Shown in pieces: positions 22,897-35,225 of a stretch of DNA of 64,000 nt (its first letter is position 1; the number at the start of each line of letters is the position of its first letter). Where the stretch lies: the NCBI GenBank assembly GCA_030704615.1, contig CM060733.1, positions 69,316,001 through 69,380,000 on the forward strand, written 5' to 3'. The translations under genes and the position numbers were made by a program. The notes under the pieces were generated by a model that saw only the letters and a list, made by a program, of their open reading frames with translations, did no database searches and was not told where the DNA came from. The stretch is from Takakia lepidozioides (taxonomy: Eukaryota; Streptophyta; Takakiopsida; Takakiales; Takakiaceae).

Positions 22897-24289
22897 TTTG
22901 TGTTTTGAACAGAACTGCAGACATCAGCAGGAATCCAGAGGCTGAATATCAGCTTGTCAGCAAATTCAAATGCTCTTGGGGGAAAGACAACATCATTTGC
23001 AACTGCTCTTCGTCGGCAATCTGTCTCTGGACCAGAGGACCACTAGACTCCTGGCAAGGGGCAATCACTGCACTACCATGACTCACCGGGTTCGATAGGG
23101 AAACTAATTGGAAGCACATCAATGGCAGAGACTCGACTCGGCTTAGCTTCGGCAAGTAGCGACCTCCAACGTCAGCTGCTATTCCATTCTCCCTTGACTC
23201 TGTCTCCAAGTTCACCTCACTCTAAGTGTTCTCTTTATTTTTATCTCTCTTAGGCTCCAATCCCTGTTTGAAGTGGATCGCTCACAACTGATCTTTCCAC
23301 TGCTTTCTTCTCTCAAGCCGATCTTGGCTTCCTTGTTCTAAACTGCAAGTTCACTTATAGGATGCTCTTTTCATTGATCGCAATGGTAGGAATCTGTCAG
23401 GGCTAGTCGGCATACCCTTGCCCTCATTTGGAGCTCGCATCTCGTGAGCACTAGATTCGCTCTTGGCCCTCTCCTAGCTGTTGTTCTCCAAGAGAAAGGC
23501 CACATCTCTTCAGTATGCCTCCATGCTTGTGAATCTTGTGGCCCGCACACCTTTCCCGGGGGGCTCCGATGCGAGGCGTGCCATCTCATCAGTCTGGCCA
23601 ATTCAGGGCTTCGGTACTGTGCCCTCAATCGCGGGATGATCGAAAAGTAATGCATTTTCTAGGATGAAATACCCCACGTCCCTAGTGGAAATTCCCTTTG
23701 GTTGTTGGCAGTCCGGAACAGCTCCCCACACCTTGGTTGCTTTCCGGCTCGCACGCTTACTCACTAGCTTTTGGTCACCAATGGGCTTGCACCATTCTCG
23801 GGGTTACTACTCCCTATATATACTTCTGTAGGTATCCATAGGTTCCACAAACAGCCAAGTCCAAATCTGGTGCACCACCACCTAGACCCTTGATTCCCTG
23901 TGATGAGTCGCGATGAGTCTTGGCCCACCCACCACGGCCCCAATGGACCGCGGTGAGTCCCAAGACTCCCCATGACTCTCACCACAAGGCCTCAGCCTCA
24001 TGGTGAGTCCTATGCCACCCCCACTATGACTCCCTAAACTACCACCACCCCTCGTGGAGTCCCCCCACCGCAACCCGGTTTGCGGGGCTCCACCTAGTGA
24101 ATGCCTCCGCCTCCTGAGTGCCTTCAGCACTCAAGGGTGCTTCAGCCCCCTTCCCTATTTGTTGCCGCTGCCCCCACCAGGGCAGCCCCTCTTGTGTCCC
24201 GACCTCCCGCCCTCAAGGCAAAGGGCCGCGACACTTTCTAACGACAAGTATTCACGAGTGGTTTCCCCGGTGCCTAGTTCTCCATTTTC
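22897..24289. other. No gene seen; probable decayed LTR-element flank
   Basis: No convincing frame on either strand. The stretch 23,870-24,130 is rich in ccaccac/ggtgagtc phrases and leads into the gag fragment that follows, so it may be leader or LTR sequence of that element. No LTR boundaries could be placed. Confidence 0.35.
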
Positions 24290-24960
24290 TCCGTCGGCAA
24301 GGTCAGCTAGTCCCTCGCCATCGTTAATGTCAACCATGGGACATATTCCAAGACTGCTTGAGGTACCCATTGTGGTTCCAGCAGGTCTTGCCCCACTAAC
24401 ATTGCCCATGCATTTGCCTTCGTTCTCTGGGGAAGCACATGAGAACCCAGAGTATCATGTGAAAAATTGTATTCAATGTTGCTATTCTAACCAAGCATTG
24501 GATGATGCTTATTGGCTAATCTGGTTTCCCACCACCATGAGGGGGAGAGCATCTACTTGGTACTGGTAGCAGGCACCAGGAACATTTATCACTTGGTTGC
24601 AGATTTGCGACGCCTTTTTGGATCACTTCCGGGCGGTGCACCAATTCACTAGTCCTGATGGCATTAGCATGAATCCGTCAAGGCCCCACAGAGGAGGTAG
24701 CGGACTTCAAGACGAGATTCAGGGAGCTGATGAGGCTTCAAAATCCTTTGATCCCTTTAGATGACGGGGTGCTCAAGGACTATTTTCTGAGTGGTTTACG
24801 AGATATCAGTTCCATGTTTTGCAGCAGAGACCTGCAACTTTGGCAGATGCCATAAAACCTAGCACCAGTCACGGCACCAGTTGTTCCCTAATATGCAAGT
24901 GCAGTACTGCCCACCAGCTCACATGCGGATTCGAGTGGGCAATCTGATTCGTGAGTGGGT
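24290..24960 (+). pseudogene. gag fragment of an LTR retrotransposon
   Basis: The plus-strand reading LPSFSGEAHENPEYHVKNCI, then TTMRGRASTWYW and, after an in-frame stop at 24,567-24,569, GTFITWLQICDAFLDHFRAV is the core of a Retrotrans_gag domain. It then decays with frameshifts (a QDEIQGADEAS-like stretch near 24,700; LFSEWFTRYQ near 24,780). No polymerase follows; the sequence runs into a poly-G tract and GC-rich DNA at 25,011. Confidence 0.7.
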
Positions 24961-25010
24961 CATTTAGAAGCCCAAGTGATGTCTCTCATGAAGACGATCA
25001 TTACAGCAAA

Positions 25011-25500
25011 AGGGGGGGGGGGGGGCAATGTCAGCCGCACCCCCATGCCCCGCGCGGCACCGAGCGTGCGAGGGCAACCCCGCGGCGCCTTTTTGCAATG
25101 CCGGGCCGTTGCAAACAGACCCTCCGGGTCGCCACCTAGCGCCGGGGCCAGGCGGCCACGCCCGGCCATCGCACGGGCGCTTGAAGGGCAGAAGGCAGCC
25201 CTTCCGTGTGACGCCCAAGTGTTGCCCCCTAGCAAAGGGCAGAAGGCAGCCCTTTCTTGCCCTTTCTCTCAACACAACCCTTTCTTGCGACGCCAGGCCG
25301 TCGCATGGTGGCATGAAGGGCAAAAGGCCCCTGCGACGGCCGGGCGTCGCAAACAGGGGCTGCCATTTTCTTTCAAAACAAAAAAAAACAGGTCGCAGCC
25401 TACAACAACGTTCCGACGCCGCTTGCGACCCCCGGCCTCACAAATCCAAAAAAAAACGTCGCAAAAGTGTCGCAGGCAGCGACGACAGGGCTTTGTAGGT
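25011..25500. repeat. GC-rich block with clustered GGCC-centred palindromes
   Basis: Starts with a G run (25,011-25,025). It contains near-palindromes at 25,093-25,114 (TTGCAATGCC GGGCCGTTGCAA), 25,285-25,304 (TTGCGACGCC AGGCCGTCGC) and 25,332-25,351 (TGCGACGGCCGGGCGTCGCA), plus degenerate ones near 25,150 and 25,423. It also has two copies of a gggcagaaggcagcccttyc unit (25,188 and 25,238). The open frames through it are likely by-products of GC content. Confidence 0.55.
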
Positions 25501-25836
25501 TTAGGTTTAGGGCTTTTTGGGGTTCTTTGTTTTAGTTTTTAGTTTTTTTTTCATATGGTATTGGGGTAGGGTGTTTGTTTTTCTTTATGGTGTAGCTTGT
25601 TGTTGTGGACCTTCTTGTAGATTGTGACATTCATTTTGATAATTCTCTTGACACCACATCTATATGTGTTGCTCCAACATATTCATTGCCTCTACCTTCT
25701 TTCTTGAAAGACTACCAGCCACAACCATATTTGATCAATCATAGAAATAAGCTACAATATGCGTGTACATGTACAATCAATCGAAGGGATGGGTACAGTT
25801 CGGTGCGAGAATTATTATGTAGCTTTGATTACATGT
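25501..25836. other. No gene seen
   Basis: T-rich DNA between the GC-rich block and the minus-strand CACTA remains. It may hold the 3' end of the latter, but no terminal CACTA motif was found. Confidence 0.35.
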
Positions 25837-28530
25837 CTAATCAACTTGAAAATCATCATCTGGTGCTTCTTCATCCTCATCAAGCTGCAAGTCTTCTTGG
25901 TCATCGGAGTCATCGTCATAAATGGCCCGGCCCTCAAAAAGCACCTCCGAATCATCCTCCACCTTGTTGTCAATGGCCGTGTCTTCATCTCTTTGTCCAA
26001 CATCCGTATCTTCTGGAGCTTCATCATATAAGGTCCGGGATGCATTCTCCGGGGAGTCACCATCCTCTTCTACCCCCTCTACCCAAGCTCCATCATCAGC
26101 ATCGTTATGACCAGTCTCTCCCTCCACCGCAATTGCCCCACCCCATAGAGATCCGAGACCATGATAGATACGTCTTCTTCTTGGCTGAGCATGCACAATC
26201 ACCTTCCAATTTCCCCCTCTTGTTTTGTCATCGGAGAAGAAAACTTGCTCCATGTCTGAAGGCCATGAAAAATGCTCATCGGAGGGATGATAAGTAGGGT
26301 TGAGTCTATCTGCATTGACGCGCATGAAACCACAATCATCTTGCACTAGTGTCGTGGAGGGCCCCACAAGATGTGGCTGGAACCACCTTCCCTTGAAGAG
26401 AAGAGGCCGGTACCTTGTACTGAAGTTGGAGTATGCTCTCAAGCTCTCCAATGTACTCAAGTTTGCTCATAGTAGGTCGTGTATCTCCCTTGCCCCACAC
26501 GGAGTCTTGCCAATATATGGCACACAAGCCAAAATCAAAGGTTGTTTTGCGCTTCATGTCAAGAGCACGAATGTGGAAATGACCAAACCGCCATGTATGA
26601 GGTCGCGAATTGAGAAGGGCCCCTTGCAATGTCTTGCACCAAATCTGAAACCACCTCACCTTGAGCAACGACGTCATAAACTGAAGTCCGAAGCCACTGT
26701 TGGAATGAACTTAGAGGCTGCAATTCCATGGGCAAATTTTGTGAAGGAACATTCCGGCGGCCCGCTCCTCGTTGAGGGCGTCTAGTAACCGGCCTTGGAT
26801 GAACGGGGTCAGCAATCAAAGCCTCTTCCACTAAGTGCACTACCAAGTGCACTTGGATGTCAAAGAAGGAGGGAGGAAGGTTCATCTCCAATATACACAT
26901 TACCTCCGCCGCCTCCTTCTTCATGCGTGGAAAATCCGCTTCTTCTAACTCTTTGGAGCAAATCAACTGAAACAAGCCTCCCAATCTGTAGATTGTCTCG
27001 CGAACCTCGGGAGTCAATGTCCCACGTACTGCAATGGGCAAGATGTCTTGTAATATATTATGGTAGTCGTGAGACTTCAAACCATGGACAGTGTCTTCGC
27101 TGAATTTTGTACGGAGGGATGATCCATACCCAGTTGGTGTCCAGATAGCACCTATGGTGGCTTTCACTTTGTTGTATTCCTTCGTCCATTGCCAAGGTGC
27201 GCGTCTATACTTCCACCGTACAACACCTTTTGGGTCCACACCATTTTGTTCGGCCCCTAGATGGCGCATGCGGCCTGCTCCTCAAGCTCATTTCTAACAC
27301 TGAGAGAGTAGCCACTCCCTTCTTTGCCGGCGTGCCATGAAGAACCCGGAAAATGGACGAACAGACATTCTTCTCAATATGCATGGGTTCTAGAAGATGG
27401 CGAATCTTTAGGTCCTACATATATCCCCACCCACAAACACTTACACAAATATTTTGACGTGAAAGTGACAATGTAATTCATACAAAATGTGCAATATCAC
27501 ATGCATGCATAAGGATATTGATGGTGTTCTTGTGGAATATGTACCGCCTAATATGACAACTCGTAGAAGATTGAAAGTCGCTTCATGTCGGGCACGTCCA
27601 CTTCACCGACCGTGTCCGCATGGGCCTCATTCCATCGGTCCTCCCAAAACTGCCCGGATGGTGTCACAGGGGGGGGGGGGGGGGGGACGTACTTCCTCTT
27701 TGCCATCAAATAAGTGTTTTTCTCTTCTTCTCCATTGATGGCTCATAGGAAGAAAGTTGCGATAGTTGGGATACACCATCTTGTGAAGATGGCGGGAGCT
27801 ATGTGCATCAAGATCATCGCCACAATGCAAGCATGCATGGTACCCTTTGGTGCTTAGCCCCAAGCAAACAGTTAGTCATGTACTACACATCCCGCCACAT
27901 TAGTAAAGACAAAAAGTTGTCATGTGCATGGCCCATAATGCCATCTACCCCACTACGGTGCACAAGACTGTCGCCGCTACTTCAATCAATCCCAATCCTC
28001 ATCGATATTATCCGGCATTGACAAGTGAATGTATGCGGGCTGTTCATGGGGAACATAATATACCTGGATAATCATGCATTGTCCAAAGCAAGATGCCTCT
28101 CATCTGAAAAGATTGTCCGGCCATAGGGTCAAGTGAAGCATCCAATGCCGGGACCCCCTCCATAGCTCCTTAAGTTCATCAACAAGAGGTCACACGTACG
28201 TGTCCATGTTTGCCACTTGTTTTTTCCCTATGAGACATTCACATCATTGTTTCAATGCTCCACCAATATGCAAATTATACTACAAAATGAATTACACGTC
28301 TTACTCCATGATTATGTCACTCATCAATCTTGCATCCGAATTGCGCCAGAGATCAGAAGTTTAATGTAAAGTCCAAGGGAATAATAAACATGAATGAGAA
28401 CACTCACCTGGCACAATATGATATGGTTTTTTTATTTATTGAAAGATACGGAGGGATGTTGTAATTTACCATGGTCACCGGCCAAGTGGAATGACTACAT
28501 GATTGGACAGACAATGGGTTGACCCCATCT
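25837..28530 (-). pseudogene. En/Spm (CACTA) transposon protein remains
   Basis: On the minus strand the domains follow CACTA order. The tnp2-type transposase pieces are at 28,530-28,430 (SSDGVNPL ... SHSTWPV ... NIPPYLS) and 27,863-27,627 (GYHACLHCG; HKMVYPNYRNFLP). MHIEKNVCSSIFRVLHGTP is near 27,390-27,320. A DUF4218-like domain is at 27,269-26,559 (LKSHDYHNILQDILPIAVRG; TIYRLGGLFQLICSKELEEA; PPSFFDIQVHLVVHLVEEA). A DUF4216-like C-terminus is at 26,460-26,170 (WSFP-less variant; EQVFFSDDKTRGGNWKVIVH), and an acidic tail follows to 25,837. Stops and frameshifts separate the blocks. A G run (27,669-27,686) interrupts tnp2. Confidence 0.8.
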
Positions 28531-29279
28531 GAGGAGAAGCCGAGGTGGACATGTCGTGGTTCTCTCCGTTAAAAGTACTCTGGGTTCGTCCCTCACCGTC
28601 AAGTGTGTTTGCCTTATGGCCCCACAGGGGTTTATTTTTTCCCCTCACATAATAAAATATCAAGATTTCAAAAAACAAATCATTTTAAATTCGATTTAAT
28701 TCAAAATTGGTTCAAGGGTGAGTGCATGGTTGGGGAGGCAAATGTTTTTTTTTATTTTTTATTTTTATTTTTAGGCAAATGTTTTTTTTTCTGCTGGATC
28801 TTTGCACAGGTGTTGCACACATATTTAAGCACATGTAGGAAAAAATGAAGCTTGAGCCATATCCATTTGATGGGTGCAATGGCATGAGAGGATTTTCTTT
28901 CACATTAATAAACAAAAATTGGTTGATAGGATGAACGCGTCCTTGGGGGGGCAAATGATTTTGTTTGGGTTTGAAACTTTGCATGCGTGACGTTGCGCAT
29001 ATACATGTAATTATTGAATGACATATTTGATGCATGCACACATTGAAGGTTGTTGTTTGCATTTCGCTTATAATAAGTTGTATGGTTACAAGGACACATT
29101 ATAATATATGCCCGTATGTTCATTTGTTCGTATCAGGACTTTGTCCCTCCCTTCCCGGTCCTTTCTCTTGGCACCCCATTAGAAAACAACCCAAGTACAT
29201 CAGGTGGGAGCCGTGGGCGAGACGCCGCCCCCACGGTACCGAACGATGATAACGATGACAGTGACAGTGACAACAATAA
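28531..29279. other. AT-rich non-coding stretch
   Basis: No gene seen. It contains T-rich simple sequence (28,745-28,790) and, at 28,795-28,885, the dispersed repeat shared with 18,955-19,070. Confidence 0.35.
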
Positions 29280-29286
29280 TTAGCAT

Positions 29287-29762
29287 GGAATTAACCAGGA
29301 GGATGTGCAAGCCATGGAAGATCTCTTAATGCATCATGTGGGCCCTGATGCATCCCATGGAGAGGGAACCCGACCAATCGATGATCCTGAAGTGGCCCCC
29401 TCAAATGACATGGAGAGGGAGGCGAGAACTCCCTTGTACGAAGGGGCAAAAGTGAGTCGAAATTCAACAATCTTACTTTTGCTCAATCTTCAAATTTGAT
29501 TTGGCATAAGTAATGTTGGGATGTTTGCCATAATGCAAACTATATCCTTGCTCCACACTTGAAACCCAAGATGCCACGGTCGCGGAAAGAGGCGCGCGAA
29601 GTCGTGGACTCTGTGGGGATGGGCTATAAGATTTTTCATGCATGTCCATGTGATAAAACCCTATACTACGGAGAGGATTCGCGTCTCACCAAGTGGCCAA
29701 AGTGCAAGAAAAACCGATATCGGGATGATGTCCAAGGGAAAAAAGTACCACGCAATGTATAA
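29287..29762 (+). pseudogene. CACTA transposase N-terminal region, opposite strand
   Basis: The plus-strand pieces EREARTPLYEGAKVSRNSTI (29,430-29,480) and GMGYKIFHACPCDKTLYYGE with TKWPKCKKNRYR (29,615-29,725) match the N-terminal region that precedes the tnp2 domain in CACTA proteins (LYxG..., then a Cys box with HACP-x-D-x-LYxGE ... CP-x-C-x-x-x-RY). The rest of a CACTA protein lies on the minus strand at 25.8-28.5 kb. Either this is a second element or the locus has been rearranged. Confidence 0.65.
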
Positions 29763-30190
29763 GCGTCATTCCCCCCCGCATGGAAATTACTTTCTTTAAT
29801 CTTCTCAATGCATGTAAAGTGTATTCCACAAAGTTTAGGGTTTAGAGAGTAGTACTCATGCAATATCTGATTGTGGTTTTGGAAGGAGTGAGTGAGGAGT
29901 GGAAGGAGCGACGTTCGGTTTTGACCATCCACGCCCAAATGAGGGAGAGGCTGCATAAAGGGAAAGACATAAGGGTGTTGTATTATGTGTGCTAATGGGA
30001 TGATTACATGTGGGGCCCAAAGTGTGCGAGGGTCTTGTGGAGGAGCAAGGGAGAGACCGTTATGCCCCAGTGAGCAGCCAAAGCTCCGAGTTGGCCCGGC
30101 GGCCAGTTTGGGAGTTAGGCGCACGCATCAAAGCGAGTAACTATGACTTAAAGGGGTAGTTACTTGGACTCTGGACACTCTGGACACTCT
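29763..30190. other. No gene seen; possible LTR remnant
   Basis: No coding frame. It ends in three tandem ctggacact units (about 30,168-30,198) right before a TGGTATCAAAGC box. This could be the 3' end of a decayed LTR. Confidence 0.35.
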
Positions 30191-30198
30191 GGACACTT

Positions 30199-30800
30199 GG
30201 TATCAAAGCTTAGAGTTCAATATGCGATCGTCCTTGAGATCGGCCTCACCATGGGGTCCGGCAAGACCAAGTGAAAGCGGAATGACCCGAAAGCCGATGA
30301 TTTTGGTGAGCCCGGTGGGGGCGATGCGTCACCGGAGCGGCGACTGGAAGAGACAATTTATGCTTCTGAAAAAAAGACCACTTGGGATCGAGAGGAATCT
30401 GAGGAGCCAGAGCCCGAGGACTTTCCAAAGGCTCCGCTAGGCCAACAGATGCCTCCAATGCCAGCAGCTTTTTGAGAAGGGCTTTTGGCGCAATTTGGCG
30501 GGACACTGAAGGACGTGATGTCGAAAGCGGCCAACGCCACTTCCACTAAGGCGAAGTTTAAGGTAAAGCCTAAGGAACCCGGCACCTTCGAGGGCATCCA
30601 AAATTGGAAGGCACTCAATATCTGGCTCATGGAGCTAGAGCAGTACTTCAGGGCGGCCAAGTTGACCGCCCTCCACGAGCTTAACTTGGTCTGCAAGGCC
30701 CCATGCAAACCTCCACAAGGTACGCCAGTGCCTCCTTATGTCCACCAGCCATTCCTCAAAATGGAACCACCTCAGGGAACCACGCCATCCGCTGAAGGTT
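30199..30800 (+). pseudogene. LTR-retrotransposon remnant: PBS-like site and gag N-terminus
   Basis: TGGTATCAAAGC at about 30,199 is one base from the usual plant PBS complementary to initiator tRNA-Met. A gag start follows: after acidic linker sequence in a shifting frame, MSKAANATSTKAKFKVKPKE and GTFEGIQNWKALNIWLMELE (30,520-30,640). A stop at 30,472-30,474 and frameshifts break it. No pol follows, so only the 5' end survives. Confidence 0.6.
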
Positions 30801-31261
30801 AAAAAATAGAGCAAATAGAGGTACATATAGGCCTCTACAACAATCTGTCCAAAGGAATTACGTGCAGGGTGGTCTCCCCCATAGTTAAGAACTAGACTGA
30901 AAAACCCTGCCACTGAGTCATAGGTTGTCCAGAGTCCCCTCGAGTTGTCCCGCACCGCTAACAAGTCCACGCTTCTCCATTTGAAGTCGTCCTGACCTGT
31001 TGTCGTTCCGATGCAGCCGTTTGCTTTGTTGCCATATTTCATCACTGTACATGTCGCTTCCACCAATTGCCAAGCTCATTGCCGTGTGTTCCTACTGGAC
31101 TTGAAAGGCGGAAGAAAAGAGAGATCGCACTCTGGGACTGGAACAGTCGTCCTATAATGTTTGAACATGATTACCTTGTCGTTTCTGGTACCGAATTGGT
31201 AGCCTAACCTGCTGTCGATGCAGCTTCCTACGGTCATCTTGACGCCAGAGCTCCTCTCCAT
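30795..31261 (-). pseudogene. Unknown protein fragment
   Basis: Two minus-strand frames (31,261-31,076 and 31,066 downwards) are in one frame separated by a single TAG near 31,078. Together they read GYQFGTRNDKVIMFKHY, then FLPPFKSSRNT, then QDDFKWRSVDLLAVRDN and SRGLWTTYDSVAGFFSLVLN. The regular amino-acid mix suggests a former exon rather than noise, but I do not recognise the family. Confidence 0.3.
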
Positions 31262-33985
31262 GGTCGCGCAGACACTGTCTAATTTCCTACGTGCTTCACC
31301 AACGATTTCCAGATAACTAACAAACTAACATGTTTTGGCAGTACAATGCCGAAACCGCTTGTCTTATGATAAAAAATGATCTGAAAAGAAAAGCATACCA
31401 ATATATGCATCTACATATATGGCGACCAATGGGGAACACTCGTCCCGAGTGTAAGAGAATCTAGGATCTCTGGTTCGTAAAATCCCCCTACTCTAGGGTA
31501 TCCGTGATATCCCTTGGAGTCAACGACTCCCTTGAGTTATATGAAAATGATGAAGAATAATTCCCCTTAGGCTCTTCCTCTTTGGAGAGAGTTCGAGTCT
31601 TCCGAGAGAGAGGAAGAAAAATAAAAAGCAAAAGCCAAAAATTGTTTCAAAACCACCCAACTCGCCCTCTTTGGAGAGAGTTGGAGTTCCCAGATAAGAA
31701 ATACTTCAAAACCGCCATTCTCCCCCACCGGACTGGGTTTGAATCCCCTGGATGATGTAAGAGAGATATGCGCGATGCAAATTGATGATTCTACTATAAA
31801 ATAGCCTTGGAAATACTTTCGTTGTACACTACTTGACATGGCTTGCACGGACCTCTCCTGGTTATGCAAAGCTCATGATAAATCGCTCAATGTGAACTAC
31901 GACCTCGACTCGAATCCAGAAGGGTCTAAAAAGCTCATAAACAGGATGCTTCTGGGAATACTACCGAGTGACTCCCATGTCAACAGAAAAGATTTGATAC
32001 CCGAGGACCCTACTGACGAGCCCTGAGCGCGCGCGGAGCGCGCGCGGTCAGGGTGACGGCATATTAGCTAGGGGGGTCGTGGTAAGTTGCGATGTAGGTT
32101 GGGCTCACTGAACCGCCTACCCGACTGCGGTTAGTGCAGGGGGTCCGTGGTCGTACATGATGACTATGATCACTATCTAAGTCCTACCGGCAAAGAGAAG
32201 TTACGTACTCATCTTCATAGGGCGAGTTTGCGTTTCTAAGTCCTACTGTATTCTACAATTTACTCAGTAACTGCCTTCCAAGTCTTTTGTTTTATTGTCT
32301 AATTCCTACCTCCTAGGCCCCCGAGCCGCCTATAGCCGAGATGTGTTTTAATCCCTTCACAAGGCACCTGCCGAGCCTAGGAAGAAGAGGGAAAATCTTC
32401 CTCTCCCAATGCCCCTCCTTCACCGAGTGTCTGAGTTCAAGTCGCTTCTGATGGAAGGGCCAATGTTCCCTAACCCAGTGCCTAAATACTTTGTTTTAGC
32501 AAGGGAGGGGCCAAAATACCTATCATAATCCAATAGGTTCACCAAGTTCAATAAGATGACTCTAAGCCCCTTAAATCAATAAGTTCAATCAGTTTAATAA
32601 ACGCCCCTCAGGCTATAAATTGCACCACGTGCATCTATCCAATTTAAACAATTTCGCACATCAAAAATGCTGGAAAATAAAAGAAATTAAGAAAAACCAG
32701 AAAAAATACCTCCCCTATGGGAAATCATGTGGGGAATCCAAAGATGCCCTTGGCGCCTAGAAATGCCCTCGGGAACCCCTTGGGAACCCAGTGAGAACCG
32801 AGGAACGCCCGAGGAACGCCCGGGAACCGTTCCCTGCCGCGGCCCTATCGGATGAATGAATCTTTCTGAGAATTCATCCCTGCCACTACATTCGTTAGTC
32901 CAGAACATGCATGCGTAAATAATAAGTAAACACTAGTGGGTCCAATGTCACCCCTTTACATTATTTTAAGGCGTTGGTGCGCTTTCCCTATGTGGAAAAA
33001 GTCATCCCCTACCTTGGGCTCTGACACAATGGCTCACTGTAGCCGAGTTTTTAGGACAGAGTACTTTCTCTCCTCCCTTGTCTCTCGAGGTCTCCGCCTC
33101 TAGCTCACAACTCACAAATCCGTTCTCTCTCTTGGAGTCATAAGAACGCTCCCCTCCAAGGCTACGTCCTCCCAAAATCCTAGATTTTATCTACCCCTGG
33201 TGCCTTAGATAAAGGCTCATAACCCCTAGAGGGGTCTAAATTGAATCTAATAGCTAAAGATAATAATACCCCCCTTTAAGGGAATTTGCAGACGCATTGC
33301 CCGCTAGGTAAAACGCCCCCGCCACGTGGTGGGGCGCAGATCCGCGCGTAGCGGTCCGAATCGTGGACCGCTGAGGTTAAAGCTGGCGTCCGCCGGTCCG
33401 TCTCAGCTTTTGGTTATCCCGCGGGTAAAGACCCGCACCCTGCTCGCATGCTTCAGGGCCTCACGCCTGAGCCACGCGGCTGATGTACTTGATCTGAGTA
33501 CGACTTAAGGTCAGCGCCGGGGCCCCGCTCCCCTTACGTCGTGGCTGGGCCACGGCTGCCTCCACGCGTTAAGTAATCGAGTGCCTATCTTATCGGCGCA
33601 GCACCCGGGCTCCTCCCGGGCTGCTTGGGACTTTGGGGTAGCTGCTGTCAAGCAAATTGAGCCCGTCCAAACCCCAAGACAAAAAAATAACAACCCACCC
33701 TTCCTAGGCCTCCATGGCTTGCTTGTGGGGGGGGGAAAATTAGTACATAGTGGCCTTATAGTGGCCTTTTATCATAGATCCAGCCTGCTGGCCTTCCTTC
33801 TCCAGAACTGGCTATATTCCAAATTAGTGGGGTTTGCTATTCTATCAGCTATCAGCCATTAGTCATCAGCCATCAGTGTGACGTGGATGCGCAAACGGTG
33901 GCCACATGGCAATATCATATTTTTTCTCGGGCTGCCCGTAATTGTATGCTTGGATTTGTGAGAAACAATAATGAAAAATGACACG
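31262..33985. other. Long stretch without a recognised gene
   Basis: No convincing frame. It contains direct ctctttggagagagtt phrases (31,579 and 31,667) and a GC-rich hairpin at 32,021-32,053. At 33,040-33,650 a compact GC-richer segment has no protein homology I can see. Some of it may be LTR or satellite DNA, but no boundaries are visible. Confidence 0.35.
32021..32053. repeat. GC-rich hairpin
   Basis: Arms CCCTGA and TCAGGG enclose two GCGCGCGC blocks, giving a strong stem with a short bulge. Confidence 0.55.
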
Positions 33986-33987
33986 GG

Positions 33988-34230
33988 ATTGTACTGACAT
34001 GCCACCTTTGGCTGCCGAAGGTGCAGGCTGAGCGGGAGAACATAAAGGTAAAAACGAAATAAATGGATGTAAAAATTAAAAATTAAAAATTATATATATA
34101 TAAATATATAAAACCAACATTGTAGTGACATGCGCCTTTGGCTGCCGAAGGTGGAGGCTGAGCGGGAGAACATAAAGGTAAAAACGAAATAAATGGATGT
34201 TGGGGGAAAAAAAAAAAAAAAAAAAAAAAA
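33988..34230. repeat. Tandem duplication, about 85-bp unit, with A-rich end
   Basis: The segment from gacatgccacctttggctgc to aaataaatggatgt (33,998-34,080) recurs at 34,128-34,200 with few changes. An AT-rich spacer separates the copies, and a poly-A run (34,207-34,230) follows the second. Confidence 0.8.
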
Positions 34231-34426
34231 CCAACATGAGATATGGACTTCTAACGTGGAAGAATTCTGCATGTTTTTTAGCCGTTTTAATCTCTAGCTT
34301 GGATTATCGTATGCTACGGAAATGTCCAATGATGTTGGTGAAAAATATATATATTTGTTGGACCTAAGTTGAACGAAGGTAGCTCTTCTGTCCTTGTATA
34401 AGGTACTTTTTCGCTTTTTGGAATGT

Positions 34427-34656
34427 GATCTTTTATTCAATTTCAAACTCTAAAATTTATTTTTTTCCGAGTAGGTTCGTTGGGCAGATTGAAATGTTCT
34501 TGTTCACCTTCGTTGACCTTCGTCACTGATGGAATTGTGTTGATCTTTTATTCAATTTCAAACTCTAAAATTTATTTTTTTCCGAGTAGGTTCGTTGGGC
34601 AGATTGAAATGTTCTTGTTCACCTTCGTTGACCTTCGTCACTGATGGAATTGCGTT
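34427..34656. repeat. Tandem duplication, 115-bp unit, two copies
   Basis: gatcttttattcaatttc... starts at 34,427 and again at 34,542. The two units are nearly identical (one difference is seen near the end: gtgtt versus gcgtt). This is a recent local duplication. Confidence 0.9.
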
Positions 34657-35225
34657 GGTAACTCACAGATTAGGAGCTCTCCAAATTAATAACCAGAAAC
34701 ACCAAGATTCCTTCTTCAAACAAATCAAATACAAGCCTCTATTGGTACTCTTTCCAATAAGCTATGGGGTTCTTCCCCTTGTCAATCATAGACATGAAAA
34801 TAGTGGGATTCCACAATGCATGCTCCTCTTTTGAGGGCCTAAATCAGATTTTCAACTTCAAGCTTTGCTTGGAAAATAAATGAATCACATACATAAATGG
34901 TGAAATGGTAAGATGGGATCAACCTTTCAATGCGAGAGTGCTTGGGATGCCCTATCGACTCAAGTAATGGTACTCTATGCGGCCTTCACTTGGGCTCTCG
35001 TCCGTAAGTCCATACCAGCCCCTCCTACTCGTCCACAAGTCACTTTCCTCCACATGAAATTGCCCTCTTCCTTCACAAATGAAAATGGCTCAAAGGCCCA
35101 CAAGCTAGGTCTCTTGCCTTAGCTCTCAAGAATTCTACCTAACTAGGGAGCTTCAAGCCCCACTCCATAGGATCTAGCCCCTCCTCAAGCCAAAAACTAG
35201 CAAGCACTACCAGAGTTCATCCCCC
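34657..35225. other. No gene seen
   Basis: Plus-strand short frames (34,700-34,830; 34,913-35,122) show no recognisable domain. The region ends at the first GGCGCC-centred palindrome. Confidence 0.35.

Noticed and set aside
24955-25542. 195-codon plus frame in GC-rich DNA
   Set aside because: Contains Gly and Arg/Pro runs from a poly-G tract and GC-rich repeats, overlaps equally long frames in other phases, and shows no domain.
33326-33508. tRNA-like or rRNA-like GC-rich segment
   Set aside because: No cloverleaf with A and B boxes could be drawn, and no conserved rRNA blocks were recognised.
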